In this document: in pieces, positions 8,488 to 16,029 of the stretch
Position numbering within the stretch: the first letter of the stretch is position 1
How the letters are laid out: each line of letters begins with the position of its first letter
Origin: WHSW01 sp963769945
GTDB taxonomy: Bacteria; Actinomycetota; Thermoleophilia; Solirubrobacterales; 70-9
Assembly: GCA_963769945.1 (NCBI GenBank)
Contig: CAVYOA010000017.1
Location: forward strand, 1 to 64,000
Direction of reading: 5' to 3'
Length of the DNA: 64,000 bases
Made by a program: the position numbers and the translations under genes
The notes under the pieces: model-generated
Seen by the model: only the letters and a program-made list of their open reading frames with translations
Told to the model about the DNA's origin: nothing
Database searches by the model: none

Positions 8488-9255
8488 ATGTATCGCGGCG
8501 GAATAGTGATCAAGACACCGCAGCAGCTCGAGGCGATGGCGAGCGCCGGCACGGTTCAGGCCCGCTGCCTGAGGATGCTGCGCTCGCTCGTGCGTCCCGG
8601 GGTCACGACCGCGGAGCTCGACCGCGCGGCCGAGCGCTTCATCACCTCTCAGGGCGCCGAGCCCTCGTTTCTCGGTTACCGCGGCTTTCCCGGCTCGATC
8701 TGCGCCTCGCCGAACTCGATGGTGGTCCACGGCATCCCCGGCGATTACGAGCTCGAGCGCGGCGACGTGATCTCGATCGATGTCGGCGTGACCAAGGACG
8801 GCTGGGTCGCCGACGCGGCGATCACGGTCGGCGTCGGCGAGATCGCCCCCGAGGCCACGCAGCTGCTGGAGACCACCGAGGCGTCGCTTCATGCCGCGGT
8901 CGCCCAGGCCCAGGCGGGCAACCACCTCGGCGACATCTCCAGCGCCGTGCAGCAGCGCGTCGAGCAGGACGGCTTCTCGATCATCCGCTCGCTCGTCGGC
9001 CACGGCGTCGGCCGCGACATGCACGAAGACCCCCAAGTGCCCAACTTCGGCGAGCCCGGCCGCGGGCCCGAGCTCGAGCCCGGGATGGTCCTGGCAATCG
9101 AGCCGATGGTCAACGCCGGCGGCCCCGAGGTCCGTATCGGCGACGACAACTGGGCGGTCTACGCCGCCGACGGCTCGCTCGCCGCCCACTTCGAGTTCAC
9201 AGTCGCGATCACGGAGGACGGGCCAAGAATCCTCACGCCCTGGCACGAGGGCTGA
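8488..9255 (+). CDS. map: Methionine aminopeptidase type I
   Basis: This removes the initiator Met from nascent proteins in the cytoplasm, using two metal ions. The 255-residue sequence begins IVIKTPQQLEAMASAG, typical of type I. It carries the metal ligands in order: Asp in SIDVGVTKDGWVAD, His in GHGVGRDMHEDPQVPN, Glu in LAIEPMV and Glu in HFEFTVAITEDGPRIL. No N-terminal zinc finger or SH3-like extension is present. It normally precedes infA; here no infA follows. Confidence 0.97.
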   Translation: MYRGGIVIKTPQQLEAMASAGTVQARCLRMLRSLVRPGVTTAELDRAAERFITSQGAEPSFLGYRGFPGSICASPNSMVVHGIPGDYELERGDVISIDVGVTKDGWVADAAITVGVGEIAPEATQLLETTEASLHAAVAQAQAGNHLGDISSAVQQRVEQDGFSIIRSLVGHGVGRDMHEDPQVPNFGEPGRGPELEPGMVLAIEPMVNAGGPEVRIGDDNWAVYAADGSLAAHFEFTVAITEDGPRILTPWHEG

Positions 9256-9301
9256 GCCCGCGACGTCGCACGCCTGGCCAGGCGGCGGATCCACACCTGC
9301 C

Positions 9302-9310
9302 TGCTACTAT
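9302..9310 (+). promoter_or_regulatory. Possible extended -10 promoter element upstream of rpmJ
   Basis: TGCTACTAT at 9302-9310 looks like an extended -10 hexamer (TACTAT) about 100 bases before rpmJ, in the 158-base gap after map. No good -35 hexamer is seen at 17 bases upstream. A second promoter here would let the alpha-operon genes be transcribed independently. Only the motif supports this. Confidence 0.3.
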
Positions 9311-9413
9311 CTGGCGTCGCCCTCAGGGGTGCGTCCGTTGCGCCTGCTAGCCCGATTCATGGGGCATGCAGGCCTTCTCCGTAGGTGTGATCGATACGAC
9401 CCAAGAAGGGCCG

Positions 9414-9527
9414 ATGAAGGTACGAGCGTCCGTAAAGCCGATGTGTGAACGTTGCCGGGTTATCCGGCGCAAGGGCGTCGTTCTGGTCATCTGCACGAAT
9501 CCCCGGCACAAACAACGACAGGGCTGA
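9414..9527 (+). CDS. rpmJ: 50S ribosomal protein L36
   Basis: A 37-residue protein starting MKVRASVKPMCERCRVIRRK and ending with ICTNPRHKQRQG. This is L36 of the zinc-binding type: three Cys and one His (C-E-R-C, C-T-N, H) form the ribbon. It is the last protein of the canonical map-infA-rpmJ-rpsM order, minus infA. The stop lies 12 bases before rpsM. Confidence 0.96.
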   Translation: MKVRASVKPMCERCRVIRRKGVVLVICTNPRHKQRQG

Positions 9528-9539
9528 GGTAAGGATCCA

Positions 9540-9923
9540 ATGGCAAGAATCGCGGGAGTAAACCTTCCACTCAACAAGCGCATCGAGATCGGCCTCACCT
9601 ACGTCCATGGCGTCGGTCGCTCGACCGCCAACCAGCTGCTGAAGAAGACCGGGATCGAGCCCGACACCTACGTCAAGGACCTGACCGAAGAGGAGACGAT
9701 CAAGCTCCGCGATGCGGTCGAGGAGGGCGATGTCGAAGGCGACCTGCGCCGCGAGCGCTCGCAGAACATCAAGCGCCTCTCGGAGATCGGCGCCTACCGG
9801 GGCATGCGCCACCGGCGCGGCCTGCCGACCCGCGGCCAGCGCACGAAGACCAACGCGCGCGGCCGCAAGGGCCCGCGCCGCATGAGCATCGCCGGCAAGA
9901 AGAAGGCGCCGGCGAAGAAGTGA
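9540..9923 (+). CDS. rpsM: 30S ribosomal protein S13
   Basis: S13 sits in the head of the small subunit and contacts the P-site tRNA and L5. The 127-residue sequence starts MARIAGVNLPLNKRIEIGLT and has the helix-two-turns-helix VGRSTANQLLKKTGI. The basic signature YRGMRHRRGLPTRGQRTKTN is followed by a Lys-rich tail ending APAKK. A GAGGTAAGGA ribosome binding site precedes the ATG. Confidence 0.98.
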   Translation: MARIAGVNLPLNKRIEIGLTYVHGVGRSTANQLLKKTGIEPDTYVKDLTEEETIKLRDAVEEGDVEGDLRRERSQNIKRLSEIGAYRGMRHRRGLPTRGQRTKTNARGRKGPRRMSIAGKKKAPAKK

Positions 9924-9931
9924 GCCGCTAG

Positions 9932-10330
9932 ATGCCGCAGCCGAAGAAGGCCAAGGGCCGCACTCGCCGCAGGGTGAAGAAGAACGTCCCCTACGCCATC
10001 GCCCATATCAAGACCTCGTTCAACAACACGATCGTCACGCTCACCGATCCCGAGGGCAACGTGGTCTGCTGGGAGTCCGCCGGCTCGGCCGGGTTCAAGG
10101 GCTCGCGCAAGTCGACCCCGTTTGCCGCTCAGGTGACCGCCGACGCCGCCGCACGCAAGGGCATGGAGCACGGTATCGAGCGCGTCGAGGTCCATGCCAA
10201 GGGCGCGGGCTCCGGCCGCGACACGGCGATCCGCTCGCTGCAGGCCGCCGGCATCCAGGTGACCACGGTCAAGGACGTCAGCCCCCAAGCCCACAACGGC
10301 TGCCGGCCGAAGAAGCGACGGAGGCCGTAG
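9932..10330 (+). CDS. rpsK: 30S ribosomal protein S11
   Basis: S11 lines the platform of the small subunit near the mRNA exit. The 132-residue protein has a basic N-terminus, then IAHIKTSFNNTIVTLTDPEG and SAGSAGFKGSRKSTPFAAQV. It ends DVSPQAHNGCRPKKRRR, all S11 hallmarks. It starts 8 bases after rpsM and ends 3 bases before rpsD. Confidence 0.98.
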   Translation: MPQPKKAKGRTRRRVKKNVPYAIAHIKTSFNNTIVTLTDPEGNVVCWESAGSAGFKGSRKSTPFAAQVTADAAARKGMEHGIERVEVHAKGAGSGRDTAIRSLQAAGIQVTTVKDVSPQAHNGCRPKKRRRP

Positions 10331-10333
10331 ACG

Positions 10334-10954
10334 ATGGCTCGAGACACCGGACCACAGTGCAAGCAGTGCCGTCGCGAGGGCCAGAAGCTGTTCTTGAAGG
10401 GCGAGCGCTGCATGACCGAGAAGTGCGGCGTCGAGCGCCGCTCCTATCCGCCCGGCGAGCACGGCCGCGGCCGTGTGCGCGCCTCCGAGTACCGCAACCA
10501 GCTGCGCGAGAAGCAGAAGGCACGCCGCTTCTACGGTGTGCTCGAGCGCCAGTTCCGCGGCTACTACGACAAGGCCTCGCGCCAGGAGGGCGTCACCGGT
10601 GAAAACCTCCTGCGCCTGCTCGAGCGCCGCCTCGACAATGTTTTGGTCCGCCTCGGTTTCGCCGCCTCGCGGCGCCAGGCGCGACAGCTGGTCAACCACG
10701 GCCACTGGCTGATCAACGGCCGCCGTGTCGACATCCCCAGCTATCAAGTCCGTCCCGACGACGTGATCACGATCAAGGCCGGCTCGAATGCCAGCGACAT
10801 CGTTCGCCAGGCGACCGAGCTGACCGCGGCAGTCCCACCGTGGCTGCAGGCAGATCACGATGCTCTGACGGCGAAGGTGCTGCGCCTGCCGGACCGAGGC
10901 GAGATCACCGCGCCGGTGGATGAGCAGCTGATCGTCGAGCTCTACTCCAAGTAG
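10334..10954 (+). CDS. rpsD: 30S ribosomal protein S4, zinc-binding type
   Basis: S4 nucleates assembly of the small-subunit body and often represses its operon. The 206-residue protein has four N-terminal cysteines (Cys9, Cys12, Cys26, Cys31), making it the C+ zinc-binding form. The S4 RNA-binding domain reads LDNVLVRLGFAASRRQARQL and NGRRVDIPSYQVRPDD. Length and order are standard for an alpha operon. Confidence 0.98.
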   Translation: MARDTGPQCKQCRREGQKLFLKGERCMTEKCGVERRSYPPGEHGRGRVRASEYRNQLREKQKARRFYGVLERQFRGYYDKASRQEGVTGENLLRLLERRLDNVLVRLGFAASRRQARQLVNHGHWLINGRRVDIPSYQVRPDDVITIKAGSNASDIVRQATELTAAVPPWLQADHDALTAKVLRLPDRGEITAPVDEQLIVELYSK

Positions 10955-10989
10955 GGCGACCCCGTACTCCCACAAGCGAAGAGGAAGTA

Positions 10990-11961
10990 ATGACCACCCT
11001 GCCCGAATTTCAGATTCCACAGATTTCCAGCGAGGACGTCGACGACAACCACGGCACGTTCACGGTCGAGCCGCTCGACAAGGGCTTCGGCTACACGTTC
11101 GGCAACTCACTGCGCCGCGTGCTGCTGTCGTCGCTCGGCGGTGCCGCGATCAAGAGCGTGCGCGTCGAGGGGGTGGCCCACGAGTTCTCGACCGTCGCGG
11201 GCGTCAAGGAGGACGTCACCGACATCGTCTTGAACCTCAAGGACGTCGTCGTTCGCATGCACACCGACGCCGATGAGGTCGAGGCCCCGCTGGTCGCGAC
11301 CGGCCCGGGTGAGGTCAAGGCCAAGGACATCGACCTGCCCGCCGGCGTCGAGATCCTCAACCCCGAGGCGCCGATCGCGACGCTCGAGAAGCGGACCAAG
11401 CTCGAGATGTACCTGACGATCGGCCGCGGGCGTGGCTACTCGCCCGCCGAGGAGAACAAGTCGGAGGATCAGCCGATCGGGGTGATCCCGATCGACTCGA
11501 TCTTCTCGCCGATCCGTCGCGCGGCATACAACGTCGACACGGCGCGCGTCGGCCAGCGCACCGACTTCGACAAGCTCACGCTCGAGGTCGAGACCGACGG
11601 CTCGATCGAGCCGGGCTCGGCGCTGCGCGAGGCGGCGGAGATCCTGATCAAGACGATGGCGATCTTCACCGATGCCGACCGCGTTGAGGAGCTCACAGCC
11701 CGCGATGCGTTCGACAACGGCGATGCCGCCTACGCGCCGGTCGGCGGCGCTCCCTCAGAGGGCGACGATCGCCTGATCGAGGAGCTCGAAATCGGGGTAC
11801 GCGCCTACAACTGCCTCAAGCGCGCAGGCATCCAGACCGTCGGCGATCTCGTCCAGCGCTCGGAGTCCGAGCTCAACGCGATCCCCAACTTCGGCAAGCG
11901 CTCGACGGATGAGGTCATCGAGGCGCTGCATGCGCTCGGGCTCTCGCTGCGTGGCGAATAG
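10990..11961 (+). CDS. rpoA: DNA-directed RNA polymerase alpha subunit
   Basis: RpoA is the assembly platform of RNA polymerase. In this 323-residue protein the N-terminal dimerisation domain covers about 1-235 (FGYTFGNSLRRVLLSSLGG, VEGVAHEFSTVAGVKEDV). After a linker, the C-terminal domain for UP elements and activators covers about 250-320 (RAYNCLKRAGIQTVGDLV, NFGKRSTDEVIEAL). An AGAGGAAG ribosome binding site lies just before the ATG. It is followed 18 bases later by rplQ. Confidence 0.98.
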   Translation: MTTLPEFQIPQISSEDVDDNHGTFTVEPLDKGFGYTFGNSLRRVLLSSLGGAAIKSVRVEGVAHEFSTVAGVKEDVTDIVLNLKDVVVRMHTDADEVEAPLVATGPGEVKAKDIDLPAGVEILNPEAPIATLEKRTKLEMYLTIGRGRGYSPAEENKSEDQPIGVIPIDSIFSPIRRAAYNVDTARVGQRTDFDKLTLEVETDGSIEPGSALREAAEILIKTMAIFTDADRVEELTARDAFDNGDAAYAPVGGAPSEGDDRLIEELEIGVRAYNCLKRAGIQTVGDLVQRSESELNAIPNFGKRSTDEVIEALHALGLSLRGE

Positions 11962-11979
11962 GTAGCTTGCGGTCGGATC

Positions 11980-12333
11980 ATGCGCCACGGAAAGCAACGA
12001 CATAAGCTCAGTCGCGACACGGCCCATCGCCGCGCTTTGCTGCGCAACCTCTGTCGCGAGGTGATCGACCACGAGCGCATTCAGACCTCACAGGCCAAGG
12101 CCAAGGCGGTCAAGCCCCAGCTCGAGAAGCTGATCACCCTGGCAAAACGCGGCGATCTGCACGCCCGCCGCCAGGCCCTCTCCGAGCTCGGCCAGGACAA
12201 GTTCCTCGTCCACAAGCTGTTCGAGGAGATCGCGCCGCGCTACGCCGAGCGCCCTGGCGGCTACACGCGGATCGTCAAGCTTGGGCCCAGGCGGTCGGAT
12301 TCGACCGAGATGGTCTTCCTCGAGTTAGTTTAG
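11980..12333 (+). CDS. rplQ: 50S ribosomal protein L17
   Basis: The 117-residue sequence starts MRHGKQRHKLSRDTAHRRAL and includes RTSQAKAKAVKPQLEKLI-like sequence (here IQTSQAKAKAVKPQ) and GGYTRIVKLGPRRSDSTEM, the L17 signatures. L17 lies near the polypeptide exit tunnel. It ends the alpha operon here; a 119-base gap with a hairpin separates it from truA. Confidence 0.98.
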   Translation: MRHGKQRHKLSRDTAHRRALLRNLCREVIDHERIQTSQAKAKAVKPQLEKLITLAKRGDLHARRQALSELGQDKFLVHKLFEEIAPRYAERPGGYTRIVKLGPRRSDSTEMVFLELV

Positions 12334-12381
12334 GCGGCGGCAACCTGCGCATCTCGGGGTCATCGGGAGAGGGTCTCGCTC

Positions 12382-12401
12382 AGCGTACCAGTACGTACGC
12401 T
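12382..12401. other. Hairpin between rplQ and truA
   Basis: AGCGTAC (12382-12388) and GTACGCT (12395-12401) form a perfect 7-base stem with a 6-base loop, 48 bases after the rplQ stop. There is no T-run, so an intrinsic terminator is not demonstrated. It could slow polymerase, protect an mRNA end, or be a protein site. Confidence 0.4.
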
Positions 12402-12452
12402 CGCTTCGCCCCTCACCCTGCTTCCCCCGACCTGCTTGGTTTCCGCCACCTA

Positions 12453-13187
12453 ATGCCGACCGCGCGCCTGAGGATCGAATACGACGGCAGCCGCTACTCC
12501 GGCTGGGCCGCGCAGGAGGGCGCGCTGACCGTGCAGGGGGAGCTCGAGACGGCGATCCAGCAGATCGCCCAGCAGCCGGTGGCACTGACGGTTGCGGGGC
12601 GCACCGACGCCGGCGTTCATGCCAGCGCGCAGGTGGCGAGCTTCACCCACGAAGCGCCCTTGCCTGAGCCCTTCGCCGAGCGCGTCAACGCGGTCCTGCC
12701 ACGCGATATCGCCGTGCTGCGCGCCGAGGCTGCGCCCGACGGCTTCGACGCCCGTCAAGACGCTCGCTCGCGCTCCTATCGCTACCGAATAGTTGCCTCG
12801 ACGATTCGGCGCCCGCTCGAGGACGGCAGGGCGCTGTGGTGGCGCTTTGCGCTCGATCGCGCGGCGCTTGACGCCTGCGCCGAAGCGGTCGTCGGCAAGC
12901 ACGACTTCACCGCCTTCACCCCGACCCAGACCGCGCACGTGCTGTTTCAGCGCGACGTCAACAGCTGCGAATGGCGCGATCAGGGTGGCGAGATCCTGAC
13001 GCTCGAGATCACGGCGCCGTCGTTCATGCGCAACCAGGTCCGCGTGCTCACCGGGACGATGCTCGAGGTCGGCGGCGGCCGGCGCACGATCGAGAACTTC
13101 CGCGGCCTGCTCGAGGGCGCGACCCGCCGCGAGGCGGGCGAGACCGCGCCCGCCCACGGCCTCTGCCTGGTCGGCGTCTCTTACTGA
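12453..13187 (+). CDS. truA: tRNA pseudouridine(38-40) synthase TruA
   Basis: TruA makes pseudouridine at positions 38-40 of the tRNA anticodon arm. The 244-residue sequence has YDGSRYSGWA near the N-terminus and the catalytic Asp52 in AGRTDAGVHA. FDARQDARSRSYRYRI is the usual substrate-binding strand, and the C-terminal motif includes SFMRNQVRVLTGTMLEVG. Position after rplQ is conserved in many bacteria. Confidence 0.96.
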   Translation: MPTARLRIEYDGSRYSGWAAQEGALTVQGELETAIQQIAQQPVALTVAGRTDAGVHASAQVASFTHEAPLPEPFAERVNAVLPRDIAVLRAEAAPDGFDARQDARSRSYRYRIVASTIRRPLEDGRALWWRFALDRAALDACAEAVVGKHDFTAFTPTQTAHVLFQRDVNSCEWRDQGGEILTLEITAPSFMRNQVRVLTGTMLEVGGGRRTIENFRGLLEGATRREAGETAPAHGLCLVGVSY

Positions 13188-13239
13188 GCGAGCGCGAGCA
13201 AAGCGCCCGCAGCGGCCGGTTCTCCCCTTCGCTGCCGCG

Positions 13240-14484
13240 TTAGCTCAGCGGGTGGGCGAGCTCGTCGCGGCCGAGGCGCCCGGCTCGAAACGCGATCGGC
13301 GCCCCCAGGCCCGAGATCAGCGCGGCGGCGACGAACACGGCCGTGAGCCCGAAGGCCTCGGCGGCGGGCCCGGCGAGCGCCATCGACGCGGGCAGCAGCG
13401 CCAGCGAGACGAAGAAGTCGAGGCTCGAGACCCGGCCGCGCAAGCCATCGGGAACCCGGCGCTGAAGCAGCGTGCCCCAGATCACGGTGGCGGCCGACTC
13501 GGTCGCGCCGACGATCAGGACCGCGGCGCACATGATCCAGAGCTCGTTCGCGATCCCCAGCACCGCCAGCGGAAGCGTGCCCGCCCCCCAGAGCCACAGC
13601 ATCACCGAGAGGTAGCGGCGGGGCATCGACCGTGAGGAGATCGCGAGCGCGCCGATAGCGGCGCCCGCTCCAAAGCAGGCGAGCAGGATCCCGTACTCCG
13701 CCGAGCCGCCACCGGCTCGGTCACGGATCACGAACGGCGCCAACACCTCCAGCGGCCCGAGCAGGAAGAACACCGCGACGCACGCGTAGACCAGCGTTGC
13801 CCACAGCCACGGTGTTCGCTTGACGTAGCGAGCCGCTTCGACGAGGTCGGCGACAGCCGTCGGCCGCTCGTGCGCTGAGCGGTCCGGGCCCGACGAAACG
13901 CGCATTGCCGCCAGGCAGCCGGCCGAGATCAGGTAGGTGCCCGTGGCGCCGAGGATCGCCGCGCCCGGCTCTAACACCGCGACGACGACGCCGCCCAGGA
14001 GCGGCCCCGCCGCCTGTTGGGCAAGCGGCCTCAGCATCCCCTCGAGGCCGTTGGCCGCGAGCAGCTCGTCCTCGGGCAGCAGCCGTGGCAGCAACGCCGT
14101 GTAGCTGGGGATGAAGAAGGCTTCCCCGGCACCGATCAAAGCGCCACCGATCGCCATGTGCCAGAGCTCGAGCGTCCCGGTGAGCGAGAGCACGCCGATG
14201 GCCGCGACCGTGAACGCGCGCACGATGTCGGCGCTGAACATCACCAGGCGGCGCGGGAGACGGTCGGCGACGACTCCGGCTGGCAGCATGAATCCGACAA
14301 GACCGAGGCTGTAGGTCGTCGCGATCAACGACAACTGCACCGGCCCGCCGTCGAGCGCGATCACTTGGAAGGCGATGGCGACCAGCCACATGCCGTCGCC
14401 GACCAGCGACACAGCGAGCCCCGTCCACAGCAGGCGAAAGTCGCGGAAGCGAAGCGGCCGCAGGGCTGGAATCGAGACTCTCAT
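13240..14484 (-). CDS. Major facilitator superfamily transporter (EntS/MFS_3-like)
   Basis: A 414-residue protein with about 12 membrane helices and the MFS layout of two six-helix halves. It starts RPLRFRDFRLLWTGLAVSLV, common in MFS_3 drug or siderophore exporters. The loop 2-3 motif is AGVVADRLPRRLVMF. No substrate can be deduced. It converges on truA with 52 bases between stops. A weak GCAGCG/CGCTGC hairpin lies in that gap. Palindrome C copy 1 lies just upstream of its start. Confidence 0.85.
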   Translation of the reverse strand: MRVSIPALRPLRFRDFRLLWTGLAVSLVGDGMWLVAIAFQVIALDGGPVQLSLIATTYSLGLVGFMLPAGVVADRLPRRLVMFSADIVRAFTVAAIGVLSLTGTLELWHMAIGGALIGAGEAFFIPSYTALLPRLLPEDELLAANGLEGMLRPLAQQAAGPLLGGVVVAVLEPGAAILGATGTYLISAGCLAAMRVSSGPDRSAHERPTAVADLVEAARYVKRTPWLWATLVYACVAVFFLLGPLEVLAPFVIRDRAGGGSAEYGILLACFGAGAAIGALAISSRSMPRRYLSVMLWLWGAGTLPLAVLGIANELWIMCAAVLIVGATESAATVIWGTLLQRRVPDGLRGRVSSLDFFVSLALLPASMALAGPAAEAFGLTAVFVAAALISGLGAPIAFRAGRLGRDELAHPLS

Positions 14485-14520
14485 CGCGGACGAAGGTCTA
14501 GCGAACCTCCGCGGCGCCGC

Positions 14521-14563
14521 GAGGGGTCAGTTACTACGCCTCAGACCCAGTAAGTGACCCCTC
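14521..14563. repeat. Palindromic repeat family C, copy 1
   Basis: A 43-base palindrome: GAGGGGTCA-g-TTACT, a 13-base loop, then AGTAA-g-TGACCCCTC. It sits between the divergent starts of the MFS gene and the small CxxC gene. It aligns to copy 2 (34501-34543) when one is reverse-complemented. Confidence 0.85.
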
Positions 14564-14588
14564 GCCGCGAATTTCGTACGTTGGGGGG

Positions 14589-14822
14589 ATGCCGCGACGT
14601 CATCCGAAGCCGCCGAAGCCGCGCGGACCGCGCTCAGCCGAGCTCGAAGCTGCCGAGGCGATCAAGGCCGCGAACCGGCTTCAGGGCTGTCGCTCCAAGC
14701 GACGCTTCGCCAGCGAGCGCGAGGTCGACGACGCCGTCTACCAAGCACGAATGGAGGGCCGGCTGCTTGGCAGCTACCAGTGCGATATCTGCGGCGGCTG
14801 GCACCTCACCTCCCGCCGCTGA
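14589..14822 (+). CDS. Small CxxC protein, possible zinc ribbon, unknown function
   Basis: A 77-residue basic protein. The N-terminus is Pro/Arg/Lys-rich (MPRRHPKPPKPRGPRSAEL), a helix follows, and the C-terminal half ends YQCDICGGWHLTSRR. The C-x2-C plus GGWH look like half of a metal site. Similar short proteins ending CxxCGGWHLTS are frequent in actinobacteria but I know no function. It is flanked by palindrome C copy 1 (26 bases upstream) and palindrome A copy 3 (14 bases downstream). Confidence 0.7.
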   Translation: MPRRHPKPPKPRGPRSAELEAAEAIKAANRLQGCRSKRRFASEREVDDAVYQARMEGRLLGSYQCDICGGWHLTSRR

Positions 14823-14835
14823 TCACGGCGGGCCG

Positions 14836-14882
14836 ACGTGTGGAGATCCATTCACGACAGTCGTGAACGGATCTCCACACGT
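14836..14882. repeat. Palindromic repeat family A, copy 3 (most perfect)
   Basis: A 47-base palindrome with one mismatch. The outer arms ACGTGTGGAGATCC/GGATCTCCACACGT pair over 14 bases, and the inner stem TTCACGA/TCGTGAA has loop CAG. The 35-base core differs from copy 4 only at the central base. It lies 14 bases after the small CxxC gene and 92 bases from the fbpC end. The rest of 14883-14973 shows no gene. Confidence 0.9.
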
Positions 14883-14973
14883 GACCGATTTGCCCTTCGA
14901 GCCCCGTCCGCCACCTCCCTACCCCGCAAGCAAACCGACGTCTGCGCCACGTCCTGTGGCGTCAGCCAGAGCG

Positions 14974-16029
14974 TCAGCCGCCAACCCGCTCGCGCGGCAG
15001 CACGTCGCTGGGCCCGTCGATCCAGGCGCGGACCTTGTCGCCGGCGTGCCATGAGGGGAAGCCGAAGCGCCGCGAGTGCACGACGATGCCGGAGGCAAGG
15101 CGCAGCTCGAGCAGCTGGTCGTGGCCGTAGAAGCGCCGCGAGATCACCTCGGCTTCGGCGGCGTCCTGGGGGCCGCTGACACCGATCGCAACCGATTCGG
15201 GCCGAACCAGGACGTCGACCTCACCGCTGAAGTCGCCGTCGGCGGCGACCGTGCCGAGCTCGCAGCGTACGCGCCCGTCGCGGGCTTCGCCCGAGACGAT
15301 CTCGATCTCACCGATGAAGCCCGCGACCCAGCGCGAGGCGGGACGCGAGTAGATCTCCTCAGGTGTTCCGTGCTGCTCGATGCGCCCGTCGCGCATGACC
15401 GCGACGGTTTCGGCGATCGACAGCGCCTCGGCCTGGTCGTGGGTGACGAACAGCGCCGTCACGCCCGCCTCGTGCAGGATCTCGGCAACCTCATCACGCA
15501 GACGTTCGCGCAGGCCCGCGTCGAGGTTGGAGAAGGGCTCGTCGAGCAAGACCAGCTCCGGCGTCGGCGCCAGGGCCCGGGCGAGGGCGACGCGCTGCTG
15601 CTGGCCGCCAGAGAGCTCGTGCACCGAGCGCTTGGCGTCGGCGCCGAGGCCGACCAGCTCGAGCACGTGGGCGATTCGCGCCGGGTCGGGCTTGCGCCCG
15701 AGCCCGTAACCGACGTTGCCGGCGACATCGAGATGGGGGAACAGCGCGTAGTCCTGAAAGACCATTCCGATCCGGCGCTTTTCGGGCGCAACCGCAACCC
15801 CCGGCCCGGCCAGCCTGCGCTCGCCGATTGCGATCTCGCCGCCATCGGGCTGCTCGAGCCCGGCGATCAGCCGCAACGTCGTCGTCTTGCCGCAGCCCGA
15901 AGGACCGAGCAGGGCGCAGATCGAGCCCGATTCAACCTCGAGATCGACGCCATCGACCGCGGCTACCGTCCCGAAGTGCTTCTTCAGGGAGTGAAGCGCA
16001 AGCGGGGCTGCGCTGGCGGTCGTGCTCAT
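14974..16029 (-). CDS. fbpC: Iron(III) ABC transporter ATPase
   Basis: The ATPase that powers ferric-ion import. Walker A GPSGCGKTT is at residues 42-50, the Q-loop is FQDYALFPHL, the ABC signature LSGGQQQ at 139-145 and Walker B LVLLDEP at 159-165, followed by VTHDQAEAL. Residues about 240-351 form a TOBE-type regulatory domain. The start overlaps fbpB by four bases. PotA/CysA-type paralogues look alike; the neighbouring FbpA-like protein decides for iron. Confidence 0.9.
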   Translation of the reverse strand: MSTTASAAPLALHSLKKHFGTVAAVDGVDLEVESGSICALLGPSGCGKTTTLRLIAGLEQPDGGEIAIGERRLAGPGVAVAPEKRRIGMVFQDYALFPHLDVAGNVGYGLGRKPDPARIAHVLELVGLGADAKRSVHELSGGQQQRVALARALAPTPELVLLDEPFSNLDAGLRERLRDEVAEILHEAGVTALFVTHDQAEALSIAETVAVMRDGRIEQHGTPEEIYSRPASRWVAGFIGEIEIVSGEARDGRVRCELGTVAADGDFSGEVDVLVRPESVAIGVSGPQDAAEAEVISRRFYGHDQLLELRLASGIVVHSRRFGFPSWHAGDKVRAWIDGPSDVLPRERVGG

